Under the pieces are notes generated by a model, which did not search any database, had not been told where the DNA came from, and saw only the letters and a program-made list of their open reading frames with translations. The position numbers and the translations under genes are program-made. From Flavobacterium aeripolare (GTDB lineage: Bacteria > Bacteroidota > Bacteroidia > Flavobacteriales > Flavobacteriaceae), in assembly GCF_013294025.1 (NCBI RefSeq), contig NZ_JABSNL010000002.1, forward strand, positions 372,001 through 436,000: a stretch of DNA of 64,000 nucleotides. Direction: 5' to 3'. Position 1 is the first letter of the stretch; every line of letters starts with the position of its first letter. Below are positions 27,237 through 38,086 of the stretch, piece by piece.

Positions 27237-28244
27237 TTATATCGTTAAGTTAGCAACTAAATTTTCAAATTTTTCAATTGTTTCTGCCATTGAAACTTCT
27301 GATCTTCCACCGGCAGCATTTTTATGACCACCACCATTAAAATGGTCTCTAGCAAATTGATTAGCATCAAAGTCACCTTGCGATCTAAAAGAAATTTTGA
27401 TGATCTTTTCATCTTTGTTTTCGATAAAAATAGCAGTAAATACAATTCCTTTTATGCTCAAACCATAATTCACAATTCCCTCTGTATCTCCTTTTACATA
27501 ATCAAAACTGTCTAATTCTTCTTGAGTCAGCGTTGTATATGAAGTGTGATGTTCACTAAATACTTTCATGTTTTGCAGCGCTCTTCCCAAAAGTTGTAGA
27601 CGCTGATACGAACTGTTTTCAAACAGTAAATTTGGTATTTTAGTATTCTCTACACCTAAATCTATTAGTTCGGCAACAATGCGATGTGTATTTCCATTTG
27701 TTCCAGGAAAGCGAAACGAACCTGAGTCTGTCAAGATTCCTGTGTATATGCAGGTACTAATGGTCTTGTCAAGAAGGTCTTTTTTACCTAGAAATTCGAT
27801 AAAATTAAATATCATTTCACAGGTAGAACCATAAGCCGTGTCACTATACATATAGGTAGCATAATCATCTGGTTTTTGATGATGATCTATCATGATGAAG
27901 GTAGTGTCTAGTGCTGCTAGTGCCTTCTCCATTTCATGACCTACACGATGAAAAGCATTAAAGTCTAGGGTAAATACAATAGCTGCTTCTTCTAATATTT
28001 TAGTACAGTTGTCTTTATCTTTTTCGAAAATCCTCACTGTTTCAGATCCTGGAATCCAAGCTAAGAAATCTGGAAATTCGTTAGGAGCGATAACCACTGC
28101 CTCGTGACCTAATTTAGATAAAAAATGGTATAAGGCAAGTGTTGATCCCATAGCATCTCCGTCAGGACTTCTATGTGGAATGATTGCAATTTTTTTTGGC
28201 GTTGCTAATAACAACGCTATAGCTTCAATATCTTGTGTTTTCAT
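27237..28244 (-). CDS. DHH-DHHA1 phosphoesterase, NrnA-like (oligoribonuclease / pAp phosphatase)
   Basis: This 335-residue cytosolic protein has metal motifs HRSPDGDAMGS, FTLDFNAFHRVG and MIDHHQKPDD in the DHH domain and GGGHKNAAGG in DHHA1. These match NrnA, which degrades short RNA oligomers and removes the 3' phosphate of pAp. Other DHH proteins such as cyclic-di-AMP phosphodiesterases share the motifs, but they usually carry extra membrane or PAS domains, absent here. It heads the leftward operon with gldI and two isomerases. Confidence 0.88.
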   Translation of the reverse strand: MKTQDIEAIALLLATPKKIAIIPHRSPDGDAMGSTLALYHFLSKLGHEAVVIAPNEFPDFLAWIPGSETVRIFEKDKDNCTKILEEAAIVFTLDFNAFHRVGHEMEKALAALDTTFIMIDHHQKPDDYATYMYSDTAYGSTCEMIFNFIEFLGKKDLLDKTISTCIYTGILTDSGSFRFPGTNGNTHRIVAELIDLGVENTKIPNLLFENSSYQRLQLLGRALQNMKVFSEHHTSYTTLTQEELDSFDYVKGDTEGIVNYGLSIKGIVFTAIFIENKDEKIIKISFRSQGDFDANQFARDHFNGGGHKNAAGGRSEVSMAETIEKFENLVANLTI

Positions 28245-28312
28245 AGTATGCGAAATTACATTTTTTTAATGTAAAGTTTGAGATGATTTTTGTTTTTTCA
28301 AATTAGTAGAAA

Positions 28313-29569
28313 CTAAAGTGAGCTTGCTTTCTTGCGTTTTAATTTTTGATACAAATGATATTTAGGACCTTTTACAATTTGAGCGTGATAAATCCCTACC
28401 GATCCAGATGCTAGGTAAGCGATGAAACAAGCAAAGGCAATGTATACAGCTGCTTCAGTACCAAAAAGCTCCATGCCCATTACTGTACAAGCGACAGGTG
28501 TGTGCGTAGCTCCCGAAAAGACAGCGACAAACCCTAGTCCAGCTAAAAAAGCAATAGGTAAGGGGATTACTAGTGATAATGCGCTCCCTAATGTTGCACC
28601 AATAAAAAATAACGGGGTAACCTCGCCTCCTTTAAAACCAGCACCTAAAGTAAACCCAGTCAACAGAATTTTCCATAAAAAATCAAACTGTCCGCTTGGA
28701 TTAGAGAAGGCGTCTACAATCACTGGTACTCCTAAGCCTATAAATTTTGTCGTACCTATTATGTAAACCACTAGTGCAATTACTATGCCGCCAAGAAAAG
28801 GACGTAGTGGAGCGTATTTAATATAAGATGCAAATGACGCACCCCAAAAATGAGTGCTCCTTGAAAATAGCATGGCAGCCAAACCAAATAAAATACTTGA
28901 AGGAATGATCCACGCTAGTACTATTAAACTAAAATCAGGCACAAAGGGAATTGCATAATGAGTATGGTGTACTTTCCAGATGGCGACTGTATAATAGGCA
29001 AAATAAGCAACAAGAAAAGAAAGTGCGGTACTCTTGAGGCTGATTTTACTGAAGTAGAGTACTTCGAGAGCGAATATTGCTCCAGCTAATGGTGTGCCAA
29101 AAACAGATGCAAATCCAGCGCTTATACCAAGGATAATAATTGTTTTTCTATCAGGTTTGTCTAAGTTGAAAAATGAGGTAAATTGATCAGCAATTGCAGC
29201 GCCCATTTGAACTGCGGTGCCCTCTCGACCAGCAGAACCACCAAATAAATGCGTACCAATGGTTCCAAAAAGAACTAAGGGAGCCATTCGAAAAGGAATT
29301 TTGGCTACGGGTTTTTCATATTCTTCTAATAGTAGGTTGTTGCCTCGTACGGCGATGACTCCATAGTAGTGGTAGCTTAGTCCTATTATAAAGCCCGCGA
29401 TGGGTAAGAGCCAGATTATCCAGCTATTATTTTCTCTTGTAGCTGCCGCCCATTCAAGAGCAACTAGAAGAAAAGCGGAGGCTGATCCTGAGAAAAAACC
29501 AATTAATGCACAAATAAGAACCCATTTTAAAATGAGGACACTCGTTGTTTTTATTGTAGATAAATTCAT
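28313..29569 (-). CDS. ClC-family anion channel or antiporter
   Basis: This 418-residue membrane protein has about ten or more hydrophobic segments. The signature HLFGGSAGREGTAVQ carries the gating glutamate E116. The usual GSGIP loop is not present: the same place reads AVRGNNLLLEEY (residues 73-84), and GREGP is GREGT. Both changes are known from divergent ClC branches, including fluoride/proton antiporters (CLC-F). I see no fluoride riboswitch upstream, so fluoride remains a guess. The Rid-family gene begins 50 bases upstream on the same strand. Confidence 0.85.
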   Translation of the reverse strand: MNLSTIKTTSVLILKWVLICALIGFFSGSASAFLLVALEWAAATRENNSWIIWLLPIAGFIIGLSYHYYGVIAVRGNNLLLEEYEKPVAKIPFRMAPLVLFGTIGTHLFGGSAGREGTAVQMGAAIADQFTSFFNLDKPDRKTIIILGISAGFASVFGTPLAGAIFALEVLYFSKISLKSTALSFLVAYFAYYTVAIWKVHHTHYAIPFVPDFSLIVLAWIIPSSILFGLAAMLFSRSTHFWGASFASYIKYAPLRPFLGGIVIALVVYIIGTTKFIGLGVPVIVDAFSNPSGQFDFLWKILLTGFTLGAGFKGGEVTPLFFIGATLGSALSLVIPLPIAFLAGLGFVAVFSGATHTPVACTVMGMELFGTEAAVYIAFACFIAYLASGSVGIYHAQIVKGPKYHLYQKLKRKKASSL

Positions 29570-29619
29570 TTTATAATTTAGACGTGATATACGTGGTGGA
29601 GCAAATCTCGTATTGCTGT

Positions 29620-30006
29620 TTAGTTTGTAAGTACGGCTGAAAATTCGATTTCGACCAAATATTCTGGAGCAACGAGTTTACTAACTTCGTAAAATCCCGT
29701 AGCAGGCTTAATGTCTTTAAAAAAGGTAGCATGGGCTTTTGCAACAGCTTCAAACGAATTAATATCACTAGTAAAAATACGCGTTCTAATTACATCACTC
29801 ATACTTGCATCTAAATCTTGTAAAACAACAGCTACTCTCTCTAGAATATTTAAAGTTTGTGCATAAGCATCATCGGCTTTAACTGTGTTGCTATCGATAA
29901 TGGCTACGGTGCCAGAGACTTCTATTATATTGCCAATTTTTACTGCACGGCAGTACCCCATTTTCTCTTCCCACTGAGAACCTGTTAAGATGTTTTGTCT
30001 TTTCAT
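29620..30006 (-). CDS. Rid family (YjgF/YER057c/UK114) protein
   Basis: This 128-residue protein has typical Rid text: IIEVSGTVAI, VIRTRIFTSDINSFE, KPATGFYEVSKLVAP and EIEFSAVL. Archetypal RidA destroys reactive enamines and imines with an arginine in PAR(S/T). Here that place is PATGF with T103, so the catalytic arginine is missing and it likely belongs to one of the Rid subgroups with other or unknown roles. The following ClC gene is 50 bases away and may be co-transcribed. Confidence 0.87.
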   Translation of the reverse strand: MKRQNILTGSQWEEKMGYCRAVKIGNIIEVSGTVAIIDSNTVKADDAYAQTLNILERVAVVLQDLDASMSDVIRTRIFTSDINSFEAVAKAHATFFKDIKPATGFYEVSKLVAPEYLVEIEFSAVLTN

Positions 30007-30264
30007 AATTTAGAATGTTATATTAAGCTATTTACGGCCCGAGACGTACTTTGGTATATTTTTTGCAATTTAGGAAAAATAATAAAACGACGGTCTTAAT
30101 CCTAGCTTGTTTAATGGTTTAATAGGATACTTTTTTATAGCATTTGATGTAATAAATGTTAAAAAAGATAGTTATAATAGTACGTTAAATTATCTAGATG
30201 AAGGTCAGTTATTAATTTTGGTTTTTTATTTTTAAAAAATTATTAGACGAGTCAACAACACATT

Positions 30265-30930
30265 ATGAAAAAAATATTTTTTCTCTTATTAATAGTAGGT
30301 TTCACTACTGCAGGATACGCTCAAAATGAATTTAGCAATAAGTTTAAGGCGATTCCACCTGTGGATAACAACTACACTCCCAAGAAATCAGAAATTAAAA
30401 ACAATGATCCAGCTGTAATTACGGCTCCTAATGTTTTTAAAAAGCCAGATCCATTGTTGCCTGCGCCAAGGCAATACACTATAGGTGCGCCAAAAGAAAT
30501 GTCGATGGTTAAAAAAAATGATTTTGTGAATCCGGGTGATGAGATTGTAGCTAAGTACAATAAGAAAGAAGACAATCCTGAGGCAACTGTTTATAGAAAA
30601 AACCAAAATTTAGGGGATTTTAAAACGAGCTCGCTTACAGCAAAAGTGCTTTATAGAGATGCCGCTTATGTAGATGGTGACCAGATTAGAGTGTATCTAA
30701 ATGATAAGGTTATTCAATATCAAGTAAATTTAGATAGTAACTTTAAGGGTTTTGAGATTACACTTGAAAAAGGTTTTAATAAAATCGATTTTGAAGCTCT
30801 TAATCAAGGAACTTCTGGGCCTAATACTGCTGAGTTCAAAGTATATGACGATAAAGGTGGTTTGATATCTGCTAGTCAATGGAATTTAGGGACTGGTTTT
30901 AAAGCAACTATTCTATTAGTAAAAGAGTAA
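30265..30930 (+). CDS. exported protein of unknown function
   Basis: The protein has 221 residues with a signal peptide (to about AGYAQ, residue 20). A Pro/Lys-rich region (about 25-100) is followed by a beta-rich C-terminal half (TAKVLYRDAAYVDGDQIRV, GFNKIDFEALNQGTSGPNT) that looks like a single beta-sandwich domain. The overall style is that of flavobacterial periplasmic proteins without a known role. It is convergent with the next lipoprotein gene, with only seven bases between stops and no hairpin. Confidence 0.8.
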   Translation: MKKIFFLLLIVGFTTAGYAQNEFSNKFKAIPPVDNNYTPKKSEIKNNDPAVITAPNVFKKPDPLLPAPRQYTIGAPKEMSMVKKNDFVNPGDEIVAKYNKKEDNPEATVYRKNQNLGDFKTSSLTAKVLYRDAAYVDGDQIRVYLNDKVIQYQVNLDSNFKGFEITLEKGFNKIDFEALNQGTSGPNTAEFKVYDDKGGLISASQWNLGTGFKATILLVKE

Positions 30931-30937
30931 TTAATTA

Positions 30938-31471
30938 TTAAAATGGATCTGCAGTTACTTTAAATTTCATATTTGCTGCTATTGTGATATCCTTAGTTAC
31001 GGTTTCTTTTAAAACAGCGCTTGTTCTAATTGTATAGCTTGATGCCTTTATATATTTGTCAAGTTTAATTGTGTTAGGGATTAAAGTGATCGTATTAGAT
31101 GTGGTATTAATATCCTCTAAATAAGCTAGCTCCATTTCGTCACTTGCGTCAGTTGATATATACAAACGCACTGATTTTAAAAAACTAAAACTTTTACCGC
31201 TAGGGTCTGTGATTGTCAAGTTCAAAGAGTTTAGCTTGACATCTTTAACTAAATTTGCTTTGGTATTATTGTTTTCAAATTCTTTACTTGAATTCGTGGT
31301 GATGTCTGGAGTGACTATCTCAAAAACGCCTCCTATAGGCAAGCCACTTTCTATTTTAATCGTTGCTGTATTTGAAATAGTAAAGGTTAGTAATTTATCC
31401 ACGACACTGCAAGATATGATTGCAAGTGTTGCTGCTAGTATAGTGATCGTGCTTTTTTGTCTTAATGTCAT
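30938..31471 (-). CDS. lipoprotein of unknown function
   Basis: This 177-residue protein has lipobox IISC (about C21). The mature part is beta-rich, Thr/Ser-heavy and without a motif that I recognise; it reads like a single immunoglobulin-type sandwich (FTISNTATIKIESGLP, LNLTITDPSGKSFSF). The length suits small Bacteroidetes surface lipoproteins. ATG 31471 starts the signal directly. Confidence 0.78.
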   Translation of the reverse strand: MTLRQKSTITILAATLAIISCSVVDKLLTFTISNTATIKIESGLPIGGVFEIVTPDITTNSSKEFENNNTKANLVKDVKLNSLNLTITDPSGKSFSFLKSVRLYISTDASDEMELAYLEDINTTSNTITLIPNTIKLDKYIKASSYTIRTSAVLKETVTKDITIAANMKFKVTADPF

Positions 31472-31685
31472 GATATAGATTTTTATTCGAAAAGGTGTCT
31501 TCTTAAAGAGGCAAAGCTACAGTTTTAAAAGTTGCCACTATTATTTGCTGAATCGATTATTTATAACAGCCAGTCTTAAGTGAAAAGATTTGTTGTTTTT
31601 TCATTATTTTCGAAAAGGAGCAGCTGATAAAAACGCCATTATTTGATAGGCTGAAAAAAAATCTAAAATTTTCAAAATTCAACTT

Positions 31686-31714
31686 TTCAATTTAAAATAT
31701 AAAAAGTATTTTTG
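31686..31714 (+). promoter_or_regulatory. guaA promoter abutting the start codon
   Basis: TTC at 31686-31688, 18 bases, then TATTTTTG at 31707-31714. The ATG follows three bases later, so the mRNA should be leaderless or nearly so. Confidence 0.6.
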
Positions 31715-31717
31715 CGC

Positions 31718-33247
31718 ATGCAACACAACGTACTTATTTTAGACTTCGGATCGCAATACACTCAACTTATTGCGCGTAGAGTTCGCGAATTAAATATATT
31801 CTGCGAAATTTTCCCTTACAATCACATACCGAGTGATTTATCTAGTTACAAAGCCGTAATTCTTGGTGGAAGCCCATTCTCTGTTCGTGGAGAAGACGCT
31901 CCTCATCCTGATTTATCTCAAATTAGAGGCAAATTGCCTATGCTTGCCGTATGTTACGGAGCACAATATTTGGCGCATTTTAGCGGAGGAGAAGTAGCAG
32001 CATCAAACACAAGAGAATATGGTAGAGCAAATTTATCTTACATAAAAGAGAATGAAATTTTCTTTGAAGATGTTGCCGTAAATAGCCAGGTGTGGATGAG
32101 TCATAGTGATAGTATAAAAGCATTGCCTACAAATGCTGTAAAATTAGCAAGTACACACGATGTAGAATTTGCTGCTTACAAAATTGAAGGCGAAACTACT
32201 TATGCGATTCAATATCATCCTGAAGTATTTCACTCAACTGATGGAGCTAAAATGTTAGAGAATTTCTTAGTTAAAATTGCTGAGGTTCCTCAAACTTTTA
32301 CGCCGAACGCTTTTGTAGAAGAGATGGTAGCAGAATTAAAAGAAAAAGTAGGGAATGATAAAGTTGTTTTAGGTTTATCAGGAGGAGTAGATTCTACAGT
32401 GGCGGCAGTGTTATTGCATCAAGCTATTGGGAAAAACCTATACTGTATTTTTGTAAACAACGGTTTATTACGTAAAAATGAATTTCAAAGCGTATTAGAT
32501 CAATATGAAGGAATGGGCTTGAACGTAAAAGGAGTAGATGCTTCTGAACGTTTTTATAGTGCTCTAGCAGGAGTAACTGATCCTGAGAAAAAGAGAAAAG
32601 CGATAGGAAATGCTTTTATCGAAGTTTTTGATGCTGAATCCCAGTTAATCGAAGATGTAACGTGGTTAGCACAAGGGACAATTTACCCAGATGTTATTGA
32701 GTCGGTTTCTGTAAAAGGACCTTCTGCAACGATAAAATCACACCACAATGTAGGAGGTTTGCCTGATTACATGAAGTTGAAAATTGTAGAACCACTTCGC
32801 ATGCTTTTTAAAGATGAAGTGCGTAGAGTAGGAGCTTCATTAGGGATTGATCCTGAGTTATTAGGGAGACATCCTTTTCCTGGCCCTGGATTATCAATTC
32901 GTATATTAGGAGATATCACACTAGAAAAAGTACAAATATTACAAGACGTAGATGCTGTCTTTATTGATGGTTTAAAATCTTGGGGACTATACGATAAGGT
33001 ATGGCAAGCCGGTGCTATTTTACTTCCTGTTAATAGTGTGGGTGTAATGGGTGATGAGCGTACCTATGAAAAAGTAGTAGCATTACGTGCAGTAGAATCT
33101 ACTGATGGTATGACTGCTGACTGGGTACACTTGCCTTATGAGTTCTTAATGAAGGTGTCAAATGATATTATAAACAAAGTTAAAGGAGTGAATAGAGTTG
33201 TTTATGATATTAGCTCTAAACCACCTGCAACTATAGAGTGGGAATAA
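31718..33247 (+). CDS. guaA: GMP synthase (glutamine-hydrolysing)
   Basis: This 509-residue enzyme converts XMP to GMP with ATP and glutamine. The N-terminal class I amidotransferase domain has [18 protein letters not shown], nucleophile AVCYGAQY and QYHPEVFH. The ATP pyrophosphatase domain has the PP-loop GLSGGVDST, and the C-terminal dimer domain ends [12 protein letters not shown] 31718 is the start. The in-frame TTG six bases earlier is part of the -7 box TATTTTTG, which rules it out. A hairpin terminator follows. Confidence 0.96.
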   Translation: MQHNVLILDFGSQYTQLIARRVRELNIFCEIFPYNHIPSDLSSYKAVILGGSPFSVRGEDAPHPDLSQIRGKLPMLAVCYGAQYLAHFSGGEVAASNTREYGRANLSYIKENEIFFEDVAVNSQVWMSHSDSIKALPTNAVKLASTHDVEFAAYKIEGETTYAIQYHPEVFHSTDGAKMLENFLVKIAEVPQTFTPNAFVEEMVAELKEKVGNDKVVLGLSGGVDSTVAAVLLHQAIGKNLYCIFVNNGLLRKNEFQSVLDQYEGMGLNVKGVDASERFYSALAGVTDPEKKRKAIGNAFIEVFDAESQLIEDVTWLAQGTIYPDVIESVSVKGPSATIKSHHNVGGLPDYMKLKIVEPLRMLFKDEVRRVGASLGIDPELLGRHPFPGPGLSIRILGDITLEKVQILQDVDAVFIDGLKSWGLYDKVWQAGAILLPVNSVGVMGDERTYEKVVALRAVESTDGMTADWVHLPYEFLMKVSNDIINKVKGVNRVVYDISSKPPATIEWE

Positions 33248-33298
33248 CATTTTAAATACATATTAGGCTATTAATAAACTTAAATGCCATAAATTTAT

Positions 33299-33340
33299 AA
33301 AACGGTATCAGATTTTTGGAATAAAATTTGATACCGTTTT
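33299..33340 (+). terminator. terminator of guaA, directly before the next promoter
   Basis: AAAACGGTATCA and TGATACCGTTTT form a perfect 12-bp stem with an 18-base loop. The -7 box of the next gene starts three bases after it. Confidence 0.75.
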
Positions 33341-33342
33341 GC

Positions 33343-33350
33343 TATCTTTG
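33343..33350 (+). promoter_or_regulatory. -7 box (TATCTTTG) of the LysM-protein gene
   Basis: A perfect TAnnTTTG 25 bases before the ATG at 33376, just behind the guaA hairpin. The -33 element would lie within that hairpin's loop or right arm. Confidence 0.5.
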
Positions 33351-33375
33351 ATACATTAATTTTTAAATCCATATA

Positions 33376-35388
33376 ATGAAATATTTTTTTGCTACTTGTG
33401 CTAGTTTTTTGTTTTTAACGGGATCTGTTTTTTCGCAAAATAAAACGTTGACTCACAAAGTTGAAAAAGGAGAGACTATTACTCAAATTTCACAAAAATA
33501 CCAAGTGACGCCTTTTGATATTTATCAATTAAATCCTGATGCGCAAAGCGGACTAAAAGCAGATAGTGTATTACTAATTCCAGCCAAGTCTAACGGGAAG
33601 TTGATACTAGCGAGTAGTAAACCTGCAACTGTAAATGCTGAGAAATCAGCCGTAGTAGGTGGTACAACGCACTTAGTGATGCCTAAAGAAACGCTTTATG
33701 GTATTAAAAAGCAATACAATGTCTCAGAAGAGGCTTTAACAGAGGCTAATCCAGAAATTCTTGTTGACGGATTAAAAATAGGTATGCTATTGAATATTCC
33801 TTCAAAATCAGTCGTTAAGAATAATGTGAAAGCCACAAAGAAAGAGGAAAGAGCTATTAAAAAGACGGAGGAAACTGCAGTATATCATGATGTTTTGCCT
33901 AAAGAAACAAAGTATTCCATCTCAAGACAATACGGAATTACAATTGAACAATTAGAGAAATTAAATCCAGAGGTGGTGACTAATTTACCTATTGGTTATA
34001 AATTGTTAATCAAAGGGAAACGATCAGTAGCAACAGATTCAAAGATTACTGCTCCAGCAGCAGCTGTTTACAAAGAGGTGAAAGCGAGTGCTGTTGTAAA
34101 GGATACTGTACCACAATACATCGCTTATGAAGTACAACCAAAAGAAACGTTATATAGTCTGTCTAAGCTGTTTGATATTTCACAAAGAGAATTGTTAGAG
34201 CTAAACCCGGAGCTAAATGCAGGAGTTACTATAGGAATGTTTATAAAAGCTCCTACAAAAAACTATGTAGCAGCGGTAGAAGGTAAAAAAGAGTATGTTT
34301 CTTTGAATAAAAATATTGCGGTAGGTAAGCGTAAAAGATTGGCAATGTTGCTACCATTCAATGTCTCTGCAGCTGATGAAGATGTGAGTTCATCTGAATA
34401 TAGTAGATTAAAAAAGGATAAGTTTTTAAACATGACTCTTGATTTTTATGCAGGAGCATTAATAGCTATTGACTCAGCTAAAACATTAGGTTTGCCTATT
34501 GATGTTGAAATATACGATTCTGAAGAGACTAAAAATAGTTCAAATGTACTGTCATTGATCAAAGCAAATAATTTGCAAACTGCAAATGCTATCGTAGGAC
34601 CTTTTTATCAAAGTAATGCTGAGGTAGCTGCTCAAGCACTTTCTGCTAACAATGTTCCTGTGGTTTCACCTTTGTCTAAAGATGTTGGAAATGCTTACCC
34701 TAATTTATATCAAGCGGTTCCTAATAATGAAACGGTTAAGAATACCATGTTTGATTACATGCGCTCTCAAAACGGAAATATAATGGCAGTGGTTGATAAA
34801 AAGAAAGAATCTATTTTGTCATATTTAAAAGAGTATCAACCGGGAGTTCCTCTAGTAGCTTTTAAAGGAAACGGTAGTGTTTCTGCTGAAAGTTTGAAAG
34901 GATTATTAGTTAAAAATCGCATGAACTATGTGGTGATGGAAACGGCAAATACTTGGATGATTAAAACCACAATTTCTGCAATGTTGAGTTCGATGTCAAG
35001 CTATCAAGTACAATTGGTAATTTTAGAACCTAATGAAACTTTAGATTTTGAAGAAATTAAATTTACAAACTTGACAAAGTTAAAATTGATGTACCCTTCA
35101 ATTACACGTGATAATGTCTCTCCAGAAGCAGCAATTTTTGACAAAAATTATAAAAGAATCAATAATGTGTATCCTTCGGATTATGCGACTCGCGGTTTTG
35201 ATGTGACTTTTGATACGATGATGCGATTGGTTCAAAATGTAAAATTCGAACAAACAATAAAAACGGTAGCTACAGATCGAATAGAAAATAAATTTGAATA
35301 TTATAAAAAAGACGATGGTGGGTACACAAACAAAGGGGTGCACATCATGTATTATGATACAGATTTAATTATAAAAGAAGCAAAATAA
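33376..35388 (+). CDS. LysM-repeat protein with a periplasmic-binding-protein-like domain
   Basis: This 670-residue exported protein (signal to about SVFSQ, residue 21) has four LysM modules, at about 24-70, 97-143, 168-213 and 245-290. Each has the pattern KGET or PKETLY-SLSK-LNPE, which binds peptidoglycan. Residues about 310-670 resemble a type 1 periplasmic binding fold (ABC amino-acid or LppC-like), with RLAMLLPFNVSA, AIVGPFYQSNAEVAAQAL, VPVVSPLSKD and YPSDYATRGFDV. A cell-wall-bound sensor or regulator of wall synthesis is plausible, but no ligand can be named. The osmC-type gene overlaps its stop codon (TAATG). Confidence 0.9.
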   Translation: MKYFFATCASFLFLTGSVFSQNKTLTHKVEKGETITQISQKYQVTPFDIYQLNPDAQSGLKADSVLLIPAKSNGKLILASSKPATVNAEKSAVVGGTTHLVMPKETLYGIKKQYNVSEEALTEANPEILVDGLKIGMLLNIPSKSVVKNNVKATKKEERAIKKTEETAVYHDVLPKETKYSISRQYGITIEQLEKLNPEVVTNLPIGYKLLIKGKRSVATDSKITAPAAAVYKEVKASAVVKDTVPQYIAYEVQPKETLYSLSKLFDISQRELLELNPELNAGVTIGMFIKAPTKNYVAAVEGKKEYVSLNKNIAVGKRKRLAMLLPFNVSAADEDVSSSEYSRLKKDKFLNMTLDFYAGALIAIDSAKTLGLPIDVEIYDSEETKNSSNVLSLIKANNLQTANAIVGPFYQSNAEVAAQALSANNVPVVSPLSKDVGNAYPNLYQAVPNNETVKNTMFDYMRSQNGNIMAVVDKKKESILSYLKEYQPGVPLVAFKGNGSVSAESLKGLLVKNRMNYVVMETANTWMIKTTISAMLSSMSSYQVQLVILEPNETLDFEEIKFTNLTKLKLMYPSITRDNVSPEAAIFDKNYKRINNVYPSDYATRGFDVTFDTMMRLVQNVKFEQTIKTVATDRIENKFEYYKKDDGGYTNKGVHIMYYDTDLIIKEAK

Positions 35389-35789
35389 TGACATCAAAAG
35401 TAAGCTATTTAGGAGATTTAAGAACTTCGTCAATTCATATTCAATCTGGAACTGAGATTATTTCTGATGCTCCTGTTGATAACAAAGGTAAAGGAGAAGC
35501 TTTTTCTCCTACAGATTTAGTTGCAAATGCATTAGCTAGTTGCATGATAACGATCATGGGAATCAAAGCTGCAGATTTAGCTATTGACATGAAAGGGACT
35601 GTTGCTGAGGTTACCAAAGTGATGAATGCTGATCCTAGAAGAATTGGTTCTATTAAAATTGATTTCAGTTTGGTTGGGACCAGTGATCAAAAACAAAGAA
35701 CGCTACTCGAACGCGCCGCAATGACTTGCCCAGTGTTCCTGAGCTTGCACCCAGAAATTGAAAAAGACATTACTTTTAGCTGGAATTAA
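35388..35789 (+). CDS. OsmC family protein
   Basis: This 133-residue cytosolic protein starts with the overlap TAATG, so it is translationally coupled to the LysM-protein gene. OsmC-type text includes FSPTDLVANALASCMITIMG and AAMTCPVFLSLHPEIEKDI, each holding one of the two redox cysteines of the peroxiredoxin-like active site. OsmC and Ohr proteins reduce organic hydroperoxides; this short form is nearer to YhfA-like members whose substrate is not settled. Confidence 0.9.
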   Translation: MTSKVSYLGDLRTSSIHIQSGTEIISDAPVDNKGKGEAFSPTDLVANALASCMITIMGIKAADLAIDMKGTVAEVTKVMNADPRRIGSIKIDFSLVGTSDQKQRTLLERAAMTCPVFLSLHPEIEKDITFSWN

Positions 35790-35852
35790 AAATCAAAGTA
35801 GTTTAAAGGGTAAGTTTATAATTCTGCCCTAATGCTACTGATCAAATAATAG

Positions 35853-36086
35853 ATGGATCAAAATCAAAAAGAGCTAATAAAATTAGCGCATACAAAAATG
35901 CCTTTCGGTAAATACGAAGGGCGTTTTCTTATCGATTTACCAGAGTACTATGTGGTCTGGTATCATAATAAAGGCTTTCCGAAGGGACAGTTAGGCGACC
36001 AGTTGAAATTAATTTATGAATTAAAATTGAATGGTCTTGAAGAGTTGATACGCAACATAAAAAAGCGATACCCAAAAGAGCAGTAA
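35853..36086 (+). CDS. DUF3820 family protein
   Basis: This 77-residue protein has MPFGKYEGRFLIDLPEYYVVW and KGFPKGQLGDQL, the hallmarks of DUF3820, a small family also described as putative quorum-sensing-regulated virulence factor. It has no signal peptide. The hairpin of the terminator includes its own stop codon (CAG TAA). It is 63 bases downstream of the OsmC gene and probably on the same transcript. Function unknown. Confidence 0.88.
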   Translation: MDQNQKELIKLAHTKMPFGKYEGRFLIDLPEYYVVWYHNKGFPKGQLGDQLKLIYELKLNGLEELIRNIKKRYPKEQ

Positions 36087-36108
36087 CTTTCTAAGTTGCT
36101 GCTTTTTT
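36079..36108 (+). terminator. terminator overlapping the DUF3820 stop codon
   Basis: AGCAGTAACTT, loop TCT, AAGTTGCTGCT (one G-T pair) plus six T. The left arm begins inside the last two codons of the gene. Confidence 0.8.
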
Positions 36109-38019
<1,911 letters not shown>

Positions 38020-38086
38020 GAATACGCATAAAAAAAAAGCCTCGAAGTTTAATAGTAAACTTGGCGATTAATAATAATTATAAGTA

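Noticed and set aside
30007..30264. Fluoride riboswitch before the Rid-ClC genes
   Set aside because: I looked for the conserved riboswitch core in the upstream region and did not find it.
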